Source: a virus. From it: a stretch of 21,775 nt of DNA. Position numbers and translations under genes: made by a program. The DNA is taken from positions 1 to 21,775 of the IMG/VR virus record IMGVR_UViG_3300034520_000328; one strand, written 5' to 3'. This document shows, piece after piece, positions 1-6,755 of this stretch; position 1 is the stretch's first letter; each line of letters opens with the position of its first letter. The notes beneath the pieces were generated by a model. It was given only the letters and a program-made list of their open reading frames with translations. It did not search any database and was not told where the DNA came from.

Positions 1-250
1 CAATTTTAGATGTTATAGTGTACAAATTATATAGTGATAGAATAAAGTGTTGCAATCTACACTAATTTAAAATGATATTTTAGACATTTTATTAAATACG
101 AAAATCATACTGGAGAAAATAAAAAAGACCAGCTAATAAAAGTCAAGAGCAAATTTAAATTTTTTTGAACCTTGAAAAAGAGCATAACAAACTAAGCCTA
201 TGAAAAATACGAACATAGACCTAAAAATTGTCTTGAATTTTCGTATCTCA
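1..250. other. AT-rich non-coding flank and transposase-distal end of the IS110 element
   Basis: No credible gene is visible here. This is the region downstream of the minus-strand transposase, so one end of the insertion sequence should fall inside it. Two weak inverted pairs are present: ATACGAA at 207-213 with TTCGTAT at 240-246, and GAGCATAACAAA at 179-190 with TTTGTTATGTTC at 293-304 (11 of 12). IS110 elements usually lack long terminal inverted repeats, so the exact boundary cannot be placed. Confidence 0.4.
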
Positions 251-1525
251 CTAAGAGACTAAAGATAATTTTAATTTTGTTTGCTTATATAATTTGTTAT
301 GTTCTTTGGGAGTGATTATTCTAAAAGGTTTCTTATCTCTTAATACAGCAAAGATGTAATTTACTATTTTATGCATTAAGGCTACTAAAGCTACTTTTTT
401 AGGCTTAGATTGGGCTTTTAAGTTGTAGTAGTTATATAAAACAGGATTTATATATTTGCCATTGCGATTCTTTCTTATGGAAGCTAGAGCTGCCATAAAT
501 AGTACTCTACGAAGGTATCCAGAACCACGTTTAGACATCTTTACTCTATCTCCTTTAAATTTACCTGATTCTACTACAGCAGGATCTATACCACAAAATG
601 CTACTAATTTTCTAGCATTTTTGAAATTATTAAAATCACGTATTTCAGAAATAAATATAGCAGCTGATATAACTCCTATACCTGGAATTGTCGTTAATAG
701 TTTTACTTCTTCTATATTTTCAGCGATAGCTTTTATTTCTTTTTCTATCATAGACTTTTGCTCTATAAGTGTTTTTAATATAGTTATTGCTGATTTAATT
801 ACAATTTCACTGGTTTTAGGGGCGCAGCCAATTTTTAAAGCTGATATTGCTACATTTATTAAAGCATTGTATTTAGTTTTAGCCCATTTAAGACCTTTTT
901 TAGATAAAGTAGCTAAAGTAGTTATTAAAGTATCTTTATCAGCATTTAAAAGTTTTTCTGCTGACGGATAGTTTTCAAGTATATATAAAGATGCTTTAGA
1001 TGTAATATTTGAAAATACAGTATTGTATCTAGGAAAAATTTGATCTATTAAAGAAATTAAATTGTTTTTATACATTGTACAATCATCAGTTAATTTTATG
1101 TATTGACGAGTAAGGATATTAAGCTGTGCAAACTCTTTTTTAGGAGGTTTAGTAGGCTTAATTTCTCCTAATTTGTAAAGAATAGCAATACGGTATGCAT
1201 CCACTTTATCATTTTTCACTTTTCTAACTTTGATATTTTTGATAGAATTAGTTTGTATAGGATTTACTATACAAACTTCAAAGTTAGAATTGTGAAAGAA
1301 GTGGAAAAGTATGCTCGAGTAGTGCCCGGTTGATTCCATGACCAACACGCAAGAGGCATTGAGCTCTTTCTCTACTTCTTTCAACTTTTTTGAAACTCTT
1401 TCTAATCCAGTTAAATCATTTTCTTCTCTAAAAGGCTTGCCGTATTGCTCTCCATTAGGTGTAATAATTGCGTAATAACTAAATTCCTTTGCAACGTCAA
1501 TACCTACAATAATTTTGTTTTTCAT
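251..1525 (-). CDS. IS110-family transposase (DEDD recombinase)
   Basis: A 424-residue DEDD transposase of the IS110 family, which moves its insertion sequence by RNA-guided recombination using a RuvC-like domain plus a C-terminal domain carrying a catalytic serine. The N-terminal DEDD residues are visible: D10 in GIDVAK, E64 in VMESTGHY, and D106 and D109 in NDKVDAYRIA. The C-terminal Transposase_20 domain (about 275-365) shows the helix-hairpin-helix-like LLTTIPGIG, then CGIDPAV and KRGSGYLRR, where S335 is the likely catalytic serine. The ATG at 1525 is chosen because GAGG lies just upstream of it and the protein then starts directly at the DEDD domain. An upstream in-frame start at 1642 would add 39 residues unlike the family. 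Length and motifs look intact, so the element may be active. Confidence 0.93.
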   Translation of the reverse strand: MKNKIIVGIDVAKEFSYYAIITPNGEQYGKPFREENDLTGLERVSKKLKEVEKELNASCVLVMESTGHYSSILFHFFHNSNFEVCIVNPIQTNSIKNIKVRKVKNDKVDAYRIAILYKLGEIKPTKPPKKEFAQLNILTRQYIKLTDDCTMYKNNLISLIDQIFPRYNTVFSNITSKASLYILENYPSAEKLLNADKDTLITTLATLSKKGLKWAKTKYNALINVAISALKIGCAPKTSEIVIKSAITILKTLIEQKSMIEKEIKAIAENIEEVKLLTTIPGIGVISAAIFISEIRDFNNFKNARKLVAFCGIDPAVVESGKFKGDRVKMSKRGSGYLRRVLFMAALASIRKNRNGKYINPVLYNYYNLKAQSKPKKVALVALMHKIVNYIFAVLRDKKPFRIITPKEHNKLYKQTKLKLSLVS

Positions 1526-1600
1526 AAGAATAACCTCACTTTCTATGTGGTAAGAGTGAATCCATCCATTAGCCTTGAAGATATAACCTTGCATGTGAAA

Positions 1601-1779
1601 AGAGAATACCTTAAAGGTCTCAACCAGCCAAATTATATACATTCAAGGGATGGAACGATTCGCTTTTTTAAGGGTATCAGCCATTAGGCTTCCCAAGGGG
1701 GAATACATCAATATCACTCTTCCGAGAATGATTATATAATATTAGCCTATTGGTTGAAACCCTTTAAAGGTTATTCTCT
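1601..1779 (-). ncRNA. candidate IS110 bridge RNA region
   Basis: The non-coding DNA upstream of the transposase is bounded by two long, imperfectly complementary arms. One is at 1601-1626 (it begins AGAGAATACC and ends TCAACCA). The other is at 1751-1779 (it begins TGGTTGAAAC and ends TTATTCTCT). They enclose about 180 nt, which could fold on a basal stem. In the IS110 group the bridge RNA, roughly 180 nt, is encoded upstream of the transposase and read in the same direction; position and size match. The guide loops cannot be assigned without the insertion site, and the exact ends are a guess. Confidence 0.45.
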
Positions 1780-1786
1780 CAAATAT

Positions 1787-1878
1787 TAGCAGTAAGGTAA
1801 GAACTGCTATTTGATGTATATATCATAGAAAAGATAATTTTGATATATACATCGAATGTTCGGGTTTTGATAACCCGA
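1787..1878. promoter_or_regulatory. three consecutive inverted repeats upstream of the toxin-like gene
   Basis: Three perfect inverted repeats lie in a row. TAGCAGT at 1787-1793 pairs with ACTGCTA at 1803-1809. GATGTATATATCA at 1813-1825 pairs with TGATATATACATC at 1841-1853 (13 of 13). TCGGGTT at 1860-1866 pairs with AACCCGA at 1872-1878. The second is long enough to be a dimeric repressor operator or the end structure of the IS element. The third is a compact hairpin just ahead of the toxin-like gene. No clear -10/-35 pair was found between them, so assignment to IS end or toxin control region is open. Confidence 0.5.
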
Positions 1879-1923
1879 TTAGGCGAGAAATATTACAAAT
1901 ATATCTTACAAGGGGGTATTGTT

Positions 1924-2577
1924 ATGGCACTTTTAAAGGATAGCACCAGAAACTCCGAAATTCGCACTTTATCAGTAAACTTATGGAACGAATTGCAGGA
2001 TGTTGATGAAAATTATGCTGAATCATATTTAAATTGGTGCATAGAGAAAATAAGAGCCAATAAGCTTCATATAAAAGAGCAGAGTTTAAGGAAACAACTT
2101 AGAAATAGATCTTTAACTGAAGAAGAAAAGAATTATTTAAAAGATAAGTTATATAGAGTCAAGCATAAGAACCATCCTCGTAATATTTCCAAAGGGGATA
2201 TTGTTCATGTAAGGTTTGGTGTAAATTTAGGAGACGAACTATCTGATTTGGATCGATCTTTAAAAACGTTAGATGGACATTATGGAGTTGTTATAGCTCA
2301 AAAAGGTTTTATGTTTTTGATTATTCCATTAACAAGTAGTCCTCAACGTTTAAATGATCCCTATTTAGATTTTTATTTTGAGGGTTTAGAATTGCCAGGT
2401 GGACAAGATAAGAGCTATTTAGCTTTTGCAAAAATGCAATTTGTTCATTTTAGAAGAATTAAGAGAATACATGGGATTCCAGAAGGTAAAAAGAGTCTTT
2501 CGCCAGAACAAGTTAAGCAACTAAATGAAAGATTAGTTTATTTAATGGCACTTGAAGATGCAGAAACCTATCTATAG
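1924..2577 (+). CDS. PemK/MazF-family toxin-like protein
   Basis: A 217-residue protein. The first 90 or so residues are helical and charged. They are followed by a PemK/MazF-type barrel: SKGDIVHVRFG, then HYGVVIAQ, LIIPLTSSP, and SYLAFAKMQFVHFRRIKRI. MazF-family proteins are usually ribosome-independent mRNA endoribonucleases, so RNA cleavage is the family expectation, not something seen here. The ATG at 1924 is chosen because AAGGGGGT lies 6-8 bases before it; an in-frame start at 1840 would run through the upstream hairpins. MazF toxins are typically about 110-120 residues, so this is a long variant, and no antitoxin gene is adjacent on either side. It sits alone between the insertion sequence and the prophage tail genes. 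Confidence 0.72.
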   Translation: MALLKDSTRNSEIRTLSVNLWNELQDVDENYAESYLNWCIEKIRANKLHIKEQSLRKQLRNRSLTEEEKNYLKDKLYRVKHKNHPRNISKGDIVHVRFGVNLGDELSDLDRSLKTLDGHYGVVIAQKGFMFLIIPLTSSPQRLNDPYLDFYFEGLELPGGQDKSYLAFAKMQFVHFRRIKRIHGIPEGKKSLSPEQVKQLNERLVYLMALEDAETYL

Positions 2578-2640
2578 AAAAATAATTTTAATTTTTGTAA
2601 ACTTTATGCTATTTCAAGCATAGTTTATAATATATAAATG
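2578..2640. other. short gap with a bulged hairpin
   Basis: AAAC plus TATGCT (2599-2602 and 2605-2610) pairs with AGCATA plus GTTT (2617-2626), a 10-bp stem with a two-base bulge. There is no convincing T-run after it, so it is a poor terminator. It lies between the toxin-like gene and the first promoter of the repeated RNA units, and could be an operator. Confidence 0.35.
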
Positions 2641-2645
2641 TTGGG

Positions 2646-2651
2646 TATACT
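2646..2651 (+). promoter_or_regulatory. -10 box of the first repeated RNA unit
   Basis: TATACT lies four bases before the conserved AATAAATCATACG motif at 2655-2667. The only -35 candidate is a weak TTTATA at 2624-2629. It is called mainly because the second unit has a better promoter in the equivalent place. Confidence 0.4.
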
Positions 2652-2654
2652 ATT

Positions 2655-2716
2655 AATAAATCATACGTTTCATGTTTGATGCATACAGGAAAAACTGACT
2701 ACGGGAAGTTTTTTCG
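2655..2716 (+). ncRNA. short structured RNA, copy 1, with UACG-loop terminator
   Basis: It begins with AATAAATCATACG and has a small CAT/ATG hairpin. It then carries CATACAGGAAAA (2682-2693) and ends in a hairpin with a UACG tetraloop closed by C-G (2699-2704), tandem G/A mismatches, an A-rich/T-rich stem and a T-run at 2709-2714. The same order of elements recurs 109 bases downstream, which supports a real unit. It fits no riboswitch class that I can name. Confidence 0.5.
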
Positions 2717-2725
2717 AAAAATGAT

Positions 2726-2755
2726 TTGACAAATGTAGAACTGTTATGGTATATT
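2726..2755 (+). promoter_or_regulatory. promoter of the second repeated RNA unit
   Basis: Consensus -35 TTGACA at 2726-2731, an 18-base spacer, and -10 TATATT at 2750-2755. Transcription would start close to the AATAAATCATACG motif at 2764-2776. It points toward the tail operon and is the only good promoter seen upstream of the tail genes. Confidence 0.65.
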
Positions 2756-2763
2756 ATACACAT

Positions 2764-2840
2764 AATAAATCATACGATTTGAAAATGTTAGAAACATTCA
2801 TACAGGAAAAGCTTGCTACGGCAGGCTTTTTCGCTTTTTT
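2764..2840 (+). ncRNA. short structured RNA, copy 2, with UACG-loop terminator
   Basis: It carries the same AATAAATCATACG as copy 1, then a different small hairpin (AATGTT at 2784-2789 with AACATT at 2793-2798), the same CATACAGGAAAA (2799-2810), and a strong terminator. The terminator stem, about 11 bp, is capped by UACG closed by C-G (2816-2821) and followed by TTTTTCGCTTTTTT. The apical hairpin sequence differs between copies while the flanking motifs and terminator architecture are kept. That is the pattern expected of a conserved RNA, not a recent DNA duplication. Confidence 0.55.
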
Positions 2841-2866
2841 GTATTTTGACATAAATTTAATGATAG

Positions 2867-2901
2867 AAAGACTTACATTTAATTAGTGTAGGTCTTTTTT
2901 T
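2867..2901 (+). terminator. rho-independent terminator in the tail operon leader
   Basis: AAAGACTTACA at 2867-2877 pairs with TGTAGGTCTTT at 2887-2897 (11 bp with one G-U pair), followed by a T-run to 2901. It lies only 43 bases before the start of the tail chaperone gene and no promoter is evident after it. Tail transcription from the promoter at 2726 would therefore have to read through two terminators, which suggests antitermination or attenuation. Confidence 0.75.
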
Positions 2902-2943
2902 GGTTTTCAAAAAAACTTGTTAGAAAATATGAGGTGATTAATA

Positions 2944-3267
2944 TTGAAAGCATCAGAACTTAAAAATAAAGGCATTAAATTTACCTTAGGTGATAAAGAA
3001 TATGATCTTAAATTTAATATGAATACTTTCTGTGAACTAGAGGAAGTTTACGGAGACATAAATAAAGCCTTTGATGATCTACAGAATATGAAGATAAAAG
3101 CCATAAGAGCATTAATATATGCAGCTATAAAAGTTGAAGATGAAACAGCTACTCTTAAGGGGATTGGAGAACTTTTAGAAGTTAATGACCTAGAGAGAAT
3201 AGGAACAGCTATTAATGAAGCATTAAGCACAGCAATGCCTGAAGCAGAAGAACAAGTGGGGGAATAG
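2944..3267 (+). CDS. phage tail assembly chaperone G
   Basis: A 107-residue acidic protein in the position of the siphovirus tail assembly chaperone, immediately before the tape measure gene. It begins at a TTG codon with AGGTGA 7 bases upstream. The N-terminal half reads as a small beta/alpha domain (FTLGDKEYDLKFNMNTFCELEEVYG), typical of clostridial prophage chaperones. The product would coat the tape measure protein while the tail tube assembles. Near its stop codon is a run of five G (3258-3262), where a -1 slip yields the longer G-T product described separately. It is a tail-module gene with no adjacent tail-tube gene upstream, which is unusual. Confidence 0.8.
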   Translation: MKASELKNKGIKFTLGDKEYDLKFNMNTFCELEEVYGDINKAFDDLQNMKIKAIRALIYAAIKVEDETATLKGIGELLEVNDLERIGTAINEALSTAMPEAEEQVGE

Positions 3268-3461
3268 AAAGCCATACTAGTCAAGAAACATGGGACTGGG
3301 AGTGGCTTTTTTACTTAGGAACAAACCTTCTAAAAATGACAGAAGAACAGTTCTGGGAGAGTACTCCTAAAAAGCTACAGGCTCTTTTTAAAGTTTATAT
3401 GAAAGTCAATGGAATAGAAGATGAAGAAGAATTTGATACCATAGATAACATTCTGTTTTAA
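3258..3461 (+). CDS. tail chaperone T extension, made by -1 frameshift from G
   Basis: In the -1 frame relative to gene G, an open frame of about 66 codons continues from the G-run at 3258-3262 to a TAA at 3459-3461. Its product includes WDWEWLFYLG, EEQFWESTPKKL and an acidic tail. The W-rich start and the FW..TP..L motif are characteristic of the T domain of G-T fusion chaperones. After the G codon GTG, the tRNA on GGG can re-pair perfectly one base back within GGGGG, giving GGA ATA GAA instead of GAA stop. It is not a canonical XXXYYYZ heptamer, so the efficiency is uncertain. An internal ATG at 3337 lacks a good ribosome binding site. Confidence 0.72.
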   Translation, partial: GGIESHTSQETWDWEWLFYLGTNLLKMTEEQFWESTPKKLQALFKVYMKVNGIEDEEEFDTIDNILF

Positions 3462-3480
3462 AAGGGAGGTGAAGGGATAA

Positions 3481-6048
3481 ATGGCCAAGGGTGGTAATAC
3501 AGTAGTTGCTAGAGTGGGACTTGATGACAGTGGATTTCAACAGGGTGTCCAAAAGATCCAAAGAAGCCTAAAGGTGGTAAGAAGTGAATTTGCAGCTGCA
3601 AGTTCAAAACTTGGTGACTTTGGAAAATCAACTGAAGGACTAAAACTAAAGGCGAATAGTTTAAGTAAACAAATGGAGCTTCAAAAGGCTAAAGTAGCAG
3701 CCCTTACAAGAAGCTATCAAGAAAGTGTAGAGAAAAAAGGTGCAGATGCTAAAGCTACGGAGAATCTTAGGATAAGACTTAACTATGCCATCGCAGACAT
3801 GAACAAGATGGAAAATGAGCTTAATGAAGTAAATAGGGAAATAGAGATTCAAAGTAGTGGGTTCACGAAGCTAGGCAAAAGCTTTGAAGGCATTGGCAGA
3901 AAAATGAAAAACATAGGGGATGGATTTTCAAGTGTAGGCAAAAAACTATCTATGTCTGTAACTGCTCCTATTGTTGCTGCTGGAACAGGACTTGTAAAGC
4001 TTGCTAATGATTTTGAAACAGCTCATAATACCATTCGTATTGGGACTGGAGCAACTGGTGAAGCTTTAAAGGGGCTCGAAGAAGATTTTAAATCTGTGTA
4101 CACTTCATTTAATACAAGTATGGAAGATGCCAGTACAGTGGTTGCTGACCTTAATACAAGAACAGGTCTATCTGGCAAGTCCCTACAACAATTATCATTA
4201 CAAATGTTAAAGCTTGCTAAAATCACTGGAGAAGATATGAATACCCTTATCCCTGCAGCAACTAGGATGTTTCAAGATGCAGGTATTGGGGCAGAAGAGT
4301 ATGGAGATGCACTTGATTATACCTTTAAAGTCAGTCAAAGTACAGGTATCGGAGTAGGGAAATTACAGCAGCTTATGACACAGTTTGGTGGTCCATTAAG
4401 GCAGATGGGATTTGACTGGCAAACCTCTGCAGCCATGCTTGGTAAATTTGAAAAAGAAGGGGTTAATACAGAGCTTGTACTTGGTTCACTTCGAATTGCC
4501 CTTGGAAAAATGGCTAAGGAAGGTATAAGTGAACCAAATAAGGCACTTTCAGAAATGATTACTCGCATTAAAGAAGCAGGTACAGCTGGTGAAGCCAATG
4601 CCATGGCACTTGAAATGTTTGGCGCAAGGGCAGGTCCGGATATGGCCGCTGCCATTAGAGAAGGAAGACTTGACCTTGATGCACTCATAGAAAGTATAAA
4701 AACAAATCCTGAAACAATAGCAAAAGCAGCTAAGGATACAGAAACAATAGCAGATAAATTTGCAGTGCTAAAAAACCAAATGATGGTTTCTTTAGAGCCA
4801 TTAGGAAAAAAACTTTTAGAATCAATAGAAGGTGCAATGCCTGCCATTCAAAAACTATTACAAGGTATAACAAATATCATTGAAAAATTCAATAACTTAA
4901 GTCCAGCACAGCAGGATATGATTTTAAAATTTGCCCTTGTTGCAGCGGCAATTGGACCAGTATTGACAGTAGTAGGAAAATTAGTATCCGTAGGAGGAAC
5001 TCTTTTTTCTACCTTTGGGTCAATATCTACAGCTCTTGGTGCTGCCGGAGGAGCAAGTAGTGTGCTAGGAGCAGCCTTTACAGCCCTAACAGGGCCAGTA
5101 GCCTTAATAATTGGAGCCATAGTGGGACTTACAGCGGTATTTGTTACACTTTATAAAAACAATGAAGACTTTAGAAATGTAGTTAATGAAACCTGGAATG
5201 AAGTTAAGGCTGTAATAGGAACAGTTATAGAAGCACTAAAGGGACTATTTCAAACCTTCATAAACTTTGCCATGGACATCTGGAGTAAATATGGTGATGA
5301 TATTGTAGCTATTATCTCTTCAGCCTTTGATACAATAGAAAACATTGTAAAGACTACTTTAAATGTAATTAAAGATGTGATTAAGATTGTTACTAGTCTT
5401 ATAAAAGGAGATTGGCAAGGGGTATGGGAAGGAATAAAAAGTCTTACAAAGAATCTTTGGGATGGAATTAAAAATATTATAAGTAGTTCCTTTGACTTTA
5501 TAAAGAATATAATTACTTTGCAAATGAAATTCATAGAAGGATTTATTTCTGGTATCTGGAATGGTATTAAAACCGTTACCTCTAATGTTTGGAACGGAAT
5601 CAAAACTGCTATTGAAACCCCTATTATTGCAGCGAAGAATACCGTGAAAAAAGCTATTGATTCTATTTATAGATTCTTTGCTAATTTAAGAATCCCTGAA
5701 ATCAAAATTCCTAAAATTAAACTTCCTCATTTTAAATTAAAAGGGGACTTTAGTTTAAATCCACCCAGTGTACCCAAGCTAAGTGTCAATTGGTATGCAA
5801 AGGGTGGTATTTTTAATAGACCAAGCATCATTGGGGTTGGAGAAGCAGGAACAGAGGCAGTTCTTCCAATAGATAGGCTAGATGATATTTTCGCAAGGGC
5901 ACTTCAAAAAGTACAAGGAACAGGTTCTGGGGGAATTACCCTTCATATAGATAAATTTATTAATAACACAGATAAGGACATAGAACAGCTTGCCTACGAA
6001 CTAGAATTTTATAGACAAAGAGTAGCAACGGGAAGGGGTGGTGTATAG
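3481..6048 (+). CDS. phage tail tape measure protein
   Basis: An 855-residue tape measure protein, which sets tail length and is ejected during infection. The N-terminal 130 residues are coiled coil. Residues about 160-400 match the TP901-type tape measure core (FETAHNTIRIGTGATG, MFGARAGPDMAAAI). A long hydrophobic glycine/alanine-rich stretch at about 480-565 could span a membrane. Tryptophan-containing repeats such as NVWNGIKTA follow at about 575-720. The C-terminus has the common YAKGGIFNRPSIIGVGEAG signature. The start is fixed by AAGGGAGGTGA upstream of ATG. Family tape measures range from 600 to over 2000 residues, so this implies a fairly short tail of roughly 120-130 nm by the usual length rule (inference). 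Confidence 0.95.
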   Translation: MAKGGNTVVARVGLDDSGFQQGVQKIQRSLKVVRSEFAAASSKLGDFGKSTEGLKLKANSLSKQMELQKAKVAALTRSYQESVEKKGADAKATENLRIRLNYAIADMNKMENELNEVNREIEIQSSGFTKLGKSFEGIGRKMKNIGDGFSSVGKKLSMSVTAPIVAAGTGLVKLANDFETAHNTIRIGTGATGEALKGLEEDFKSVYTSFNTSMEDASTVVADLNTRTGLSGKSLQQLSLQMLKLAKITGEDMNTLIPAATRMFQDAGIGAEEYGDALDYTFKVSQSTGIGVGKLQQLMTQFGGPLRQMGFDWQTSAAMLGKFEKEGVNTELVLGSLRIALGKMAKEGISEPNKALSEMITRIKEAGTAGEANAMALEMFGARAGPDMAAAIREGRLDLDALIESIKTNPETIAKAAKDTETIADKFAVLKNQMMVSLEPLGKKLLESIEGAMPAIQKLLQGITNIIEKFNNLSPAQQDMILKFALVAAAIGPVLTVVGKLVSVGGTLFSTFGSISTALGAAGGASSVLGAAFTALTGPVALIIGAIVGLTAVFVTLYKNNEDFRNVVNETWNEVKAVIGTVIEALKGLFQTFINFAMDIWSKYGDDIVAIISSAFDTIENIVKTTLNVIKDVIKIVTSLIKGDWQGVWEGIKSLTKNLWDGIKNIISSSFDFIKNIITLQMKFIEGFISGIWNGIKTVTSNVWNGIKTAIETPIIAAKNTVKKAIDSIYRFFANLRIPEIKIPKIKLPHFKLKGDFSLNPPSVPKLSVNWYAKGGIFNRPSIIGVGEAGTEAVLPIDRLDDIFARALQKVQGTGSGGITLHIDKFINNTDKDIEQLAYELEFYRQRVATGRGGV

Positions 6049-6755
6049 TGCCGAGCTTTAATTTTAATGGAAAAGATAGCTATTTAGACTTTGGAATACT
6101 GATTGCAAAAAGACCAACCATTCCTTCTCCAAGGCGTAGAGTAAGCTATATAGATATTCCTGGAAGGCACTCAAGACTTAGATACGATGAAGGTACCTTT
6201 GAGGATATTACTATAGCAGTTGAATGCACAATTAAAGATGGAAATGATATTCATTTAAAGATTGATAACATCAAGTCATGGTTATTTGGTGCAGGTGAGG
6301 GTGATTTAGTATTTAGCTTTCAGCCTGATAAAAAGTATATAGCTCAGGTAGTTAATGCCATAGATTTTGAGCAGGTATTTAAATATGCTTCAAGATTCCC
6401 TATTTTATTTAATTGTAGACCTTTTAAGTATGCTGCTATAAATAACATACTTACAATTACAGAAAGTGGGAGCTTTATTACAAACCCAGGAAGTATAGAA
6501 AGTAAGCCGGTTATAACGGTTTATGGTACAGGAAATATAAACCTCATAATAAATGATTCAGAGGTTGAGCTTTCTGATATTGAAAATAAAATTATTTTAA
6601 ACTGTGAGATTGAGGATTGTTACGATGATGAGTTTAATAATCTAAACTCTAAAATGATAGGAGAGTTTCCAACTCTTATTCCTGGCTCAAACAATATAAT
6701 GTGGACAGGAAATGTAGAAAAAATAGAAATACTACCTAATTGGCGGTGGCTTTAA
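6048..6755 (+). CDS. distal tail protein (Dit-like)
   Basis: A 235-residue phage tail protein. The N-terminal segment (FNGKDSYLDFGILIAKRPTIPSPRRRV, then DIPGRHSRL and YDEGTFEDI) is the classic Dit-type N-terminus, the hub ring joining tail tube to baseplate. It begins at a GTG whose G is the last base of the tape measure stop codon, with GGGGTGG upstream, so it is translationally coupled. Its stop codon overlaps the next gene's ATG as TAATG. Position between tape measure and Tal is the standard siphovirus order. Confidence 0.9.
   Translation: MPSFNFNGKDSYLDFGILIAKRPTIPSPRRRVSYIDIPGRHSRLRYDEGTFEDITIAVECTIKDGNDIHLKIDNIKSWLFGAGEGDLVFSFQPDKKYIAQVVNAIDFEQVFKYASRFPILFNCRPFKYAAINNILTITESGSFITNPGSIESKPVITVYGTGNINLIINDSEVELSDIENKIILNCEIEDCYDDEFNNLNSKMIGEFPTLIPGSNNIMWTGNVEKIEILPNWRWL

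Noticed and set aside
456-971. Plus-strand open frame of 171 codons
   Set aside because: It is antisense to the IS110 transposase, whose catalytic motifs are read on the other strand; no ribosome binding site.
251-1525. Truncated or dead transposase
   Set aside because: The frame is uninterrupted, family length, and all four acidic residues and the C-terminal serine motif are present.
1445-1687. Plus-strand open frame of 80 codons
   Set aside because: It overlaps the transposase start and the candidate bridge RNA; the product looks like no protein and there is no ribosome binding site.
2640-2840. CRISPR-like or simple tandem repeat
   Set aside because: Only two copies, with promoter and terminator inside each unit and variable hairpins; not an array.
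2640-2840. Known riboswitch (preQ1, c-di-GMP, guanidine, fluoride)
   Set aside because: The conserved strings do not fit the consensus cores of those classes as I know them; left as unassigned structured RNA.
3337-3461. Independent small gene from the ATG at 3337
   Set aside because: No ribosome binding site, and the frame is open back to the G-run, matching the usual frameshifted T domain.
4335-5120. Minus-strand open frames of 170 and 90 codons
   Set aside because: Shadows of the tape measure coding frame; composition biased, no ribosome binding sites.
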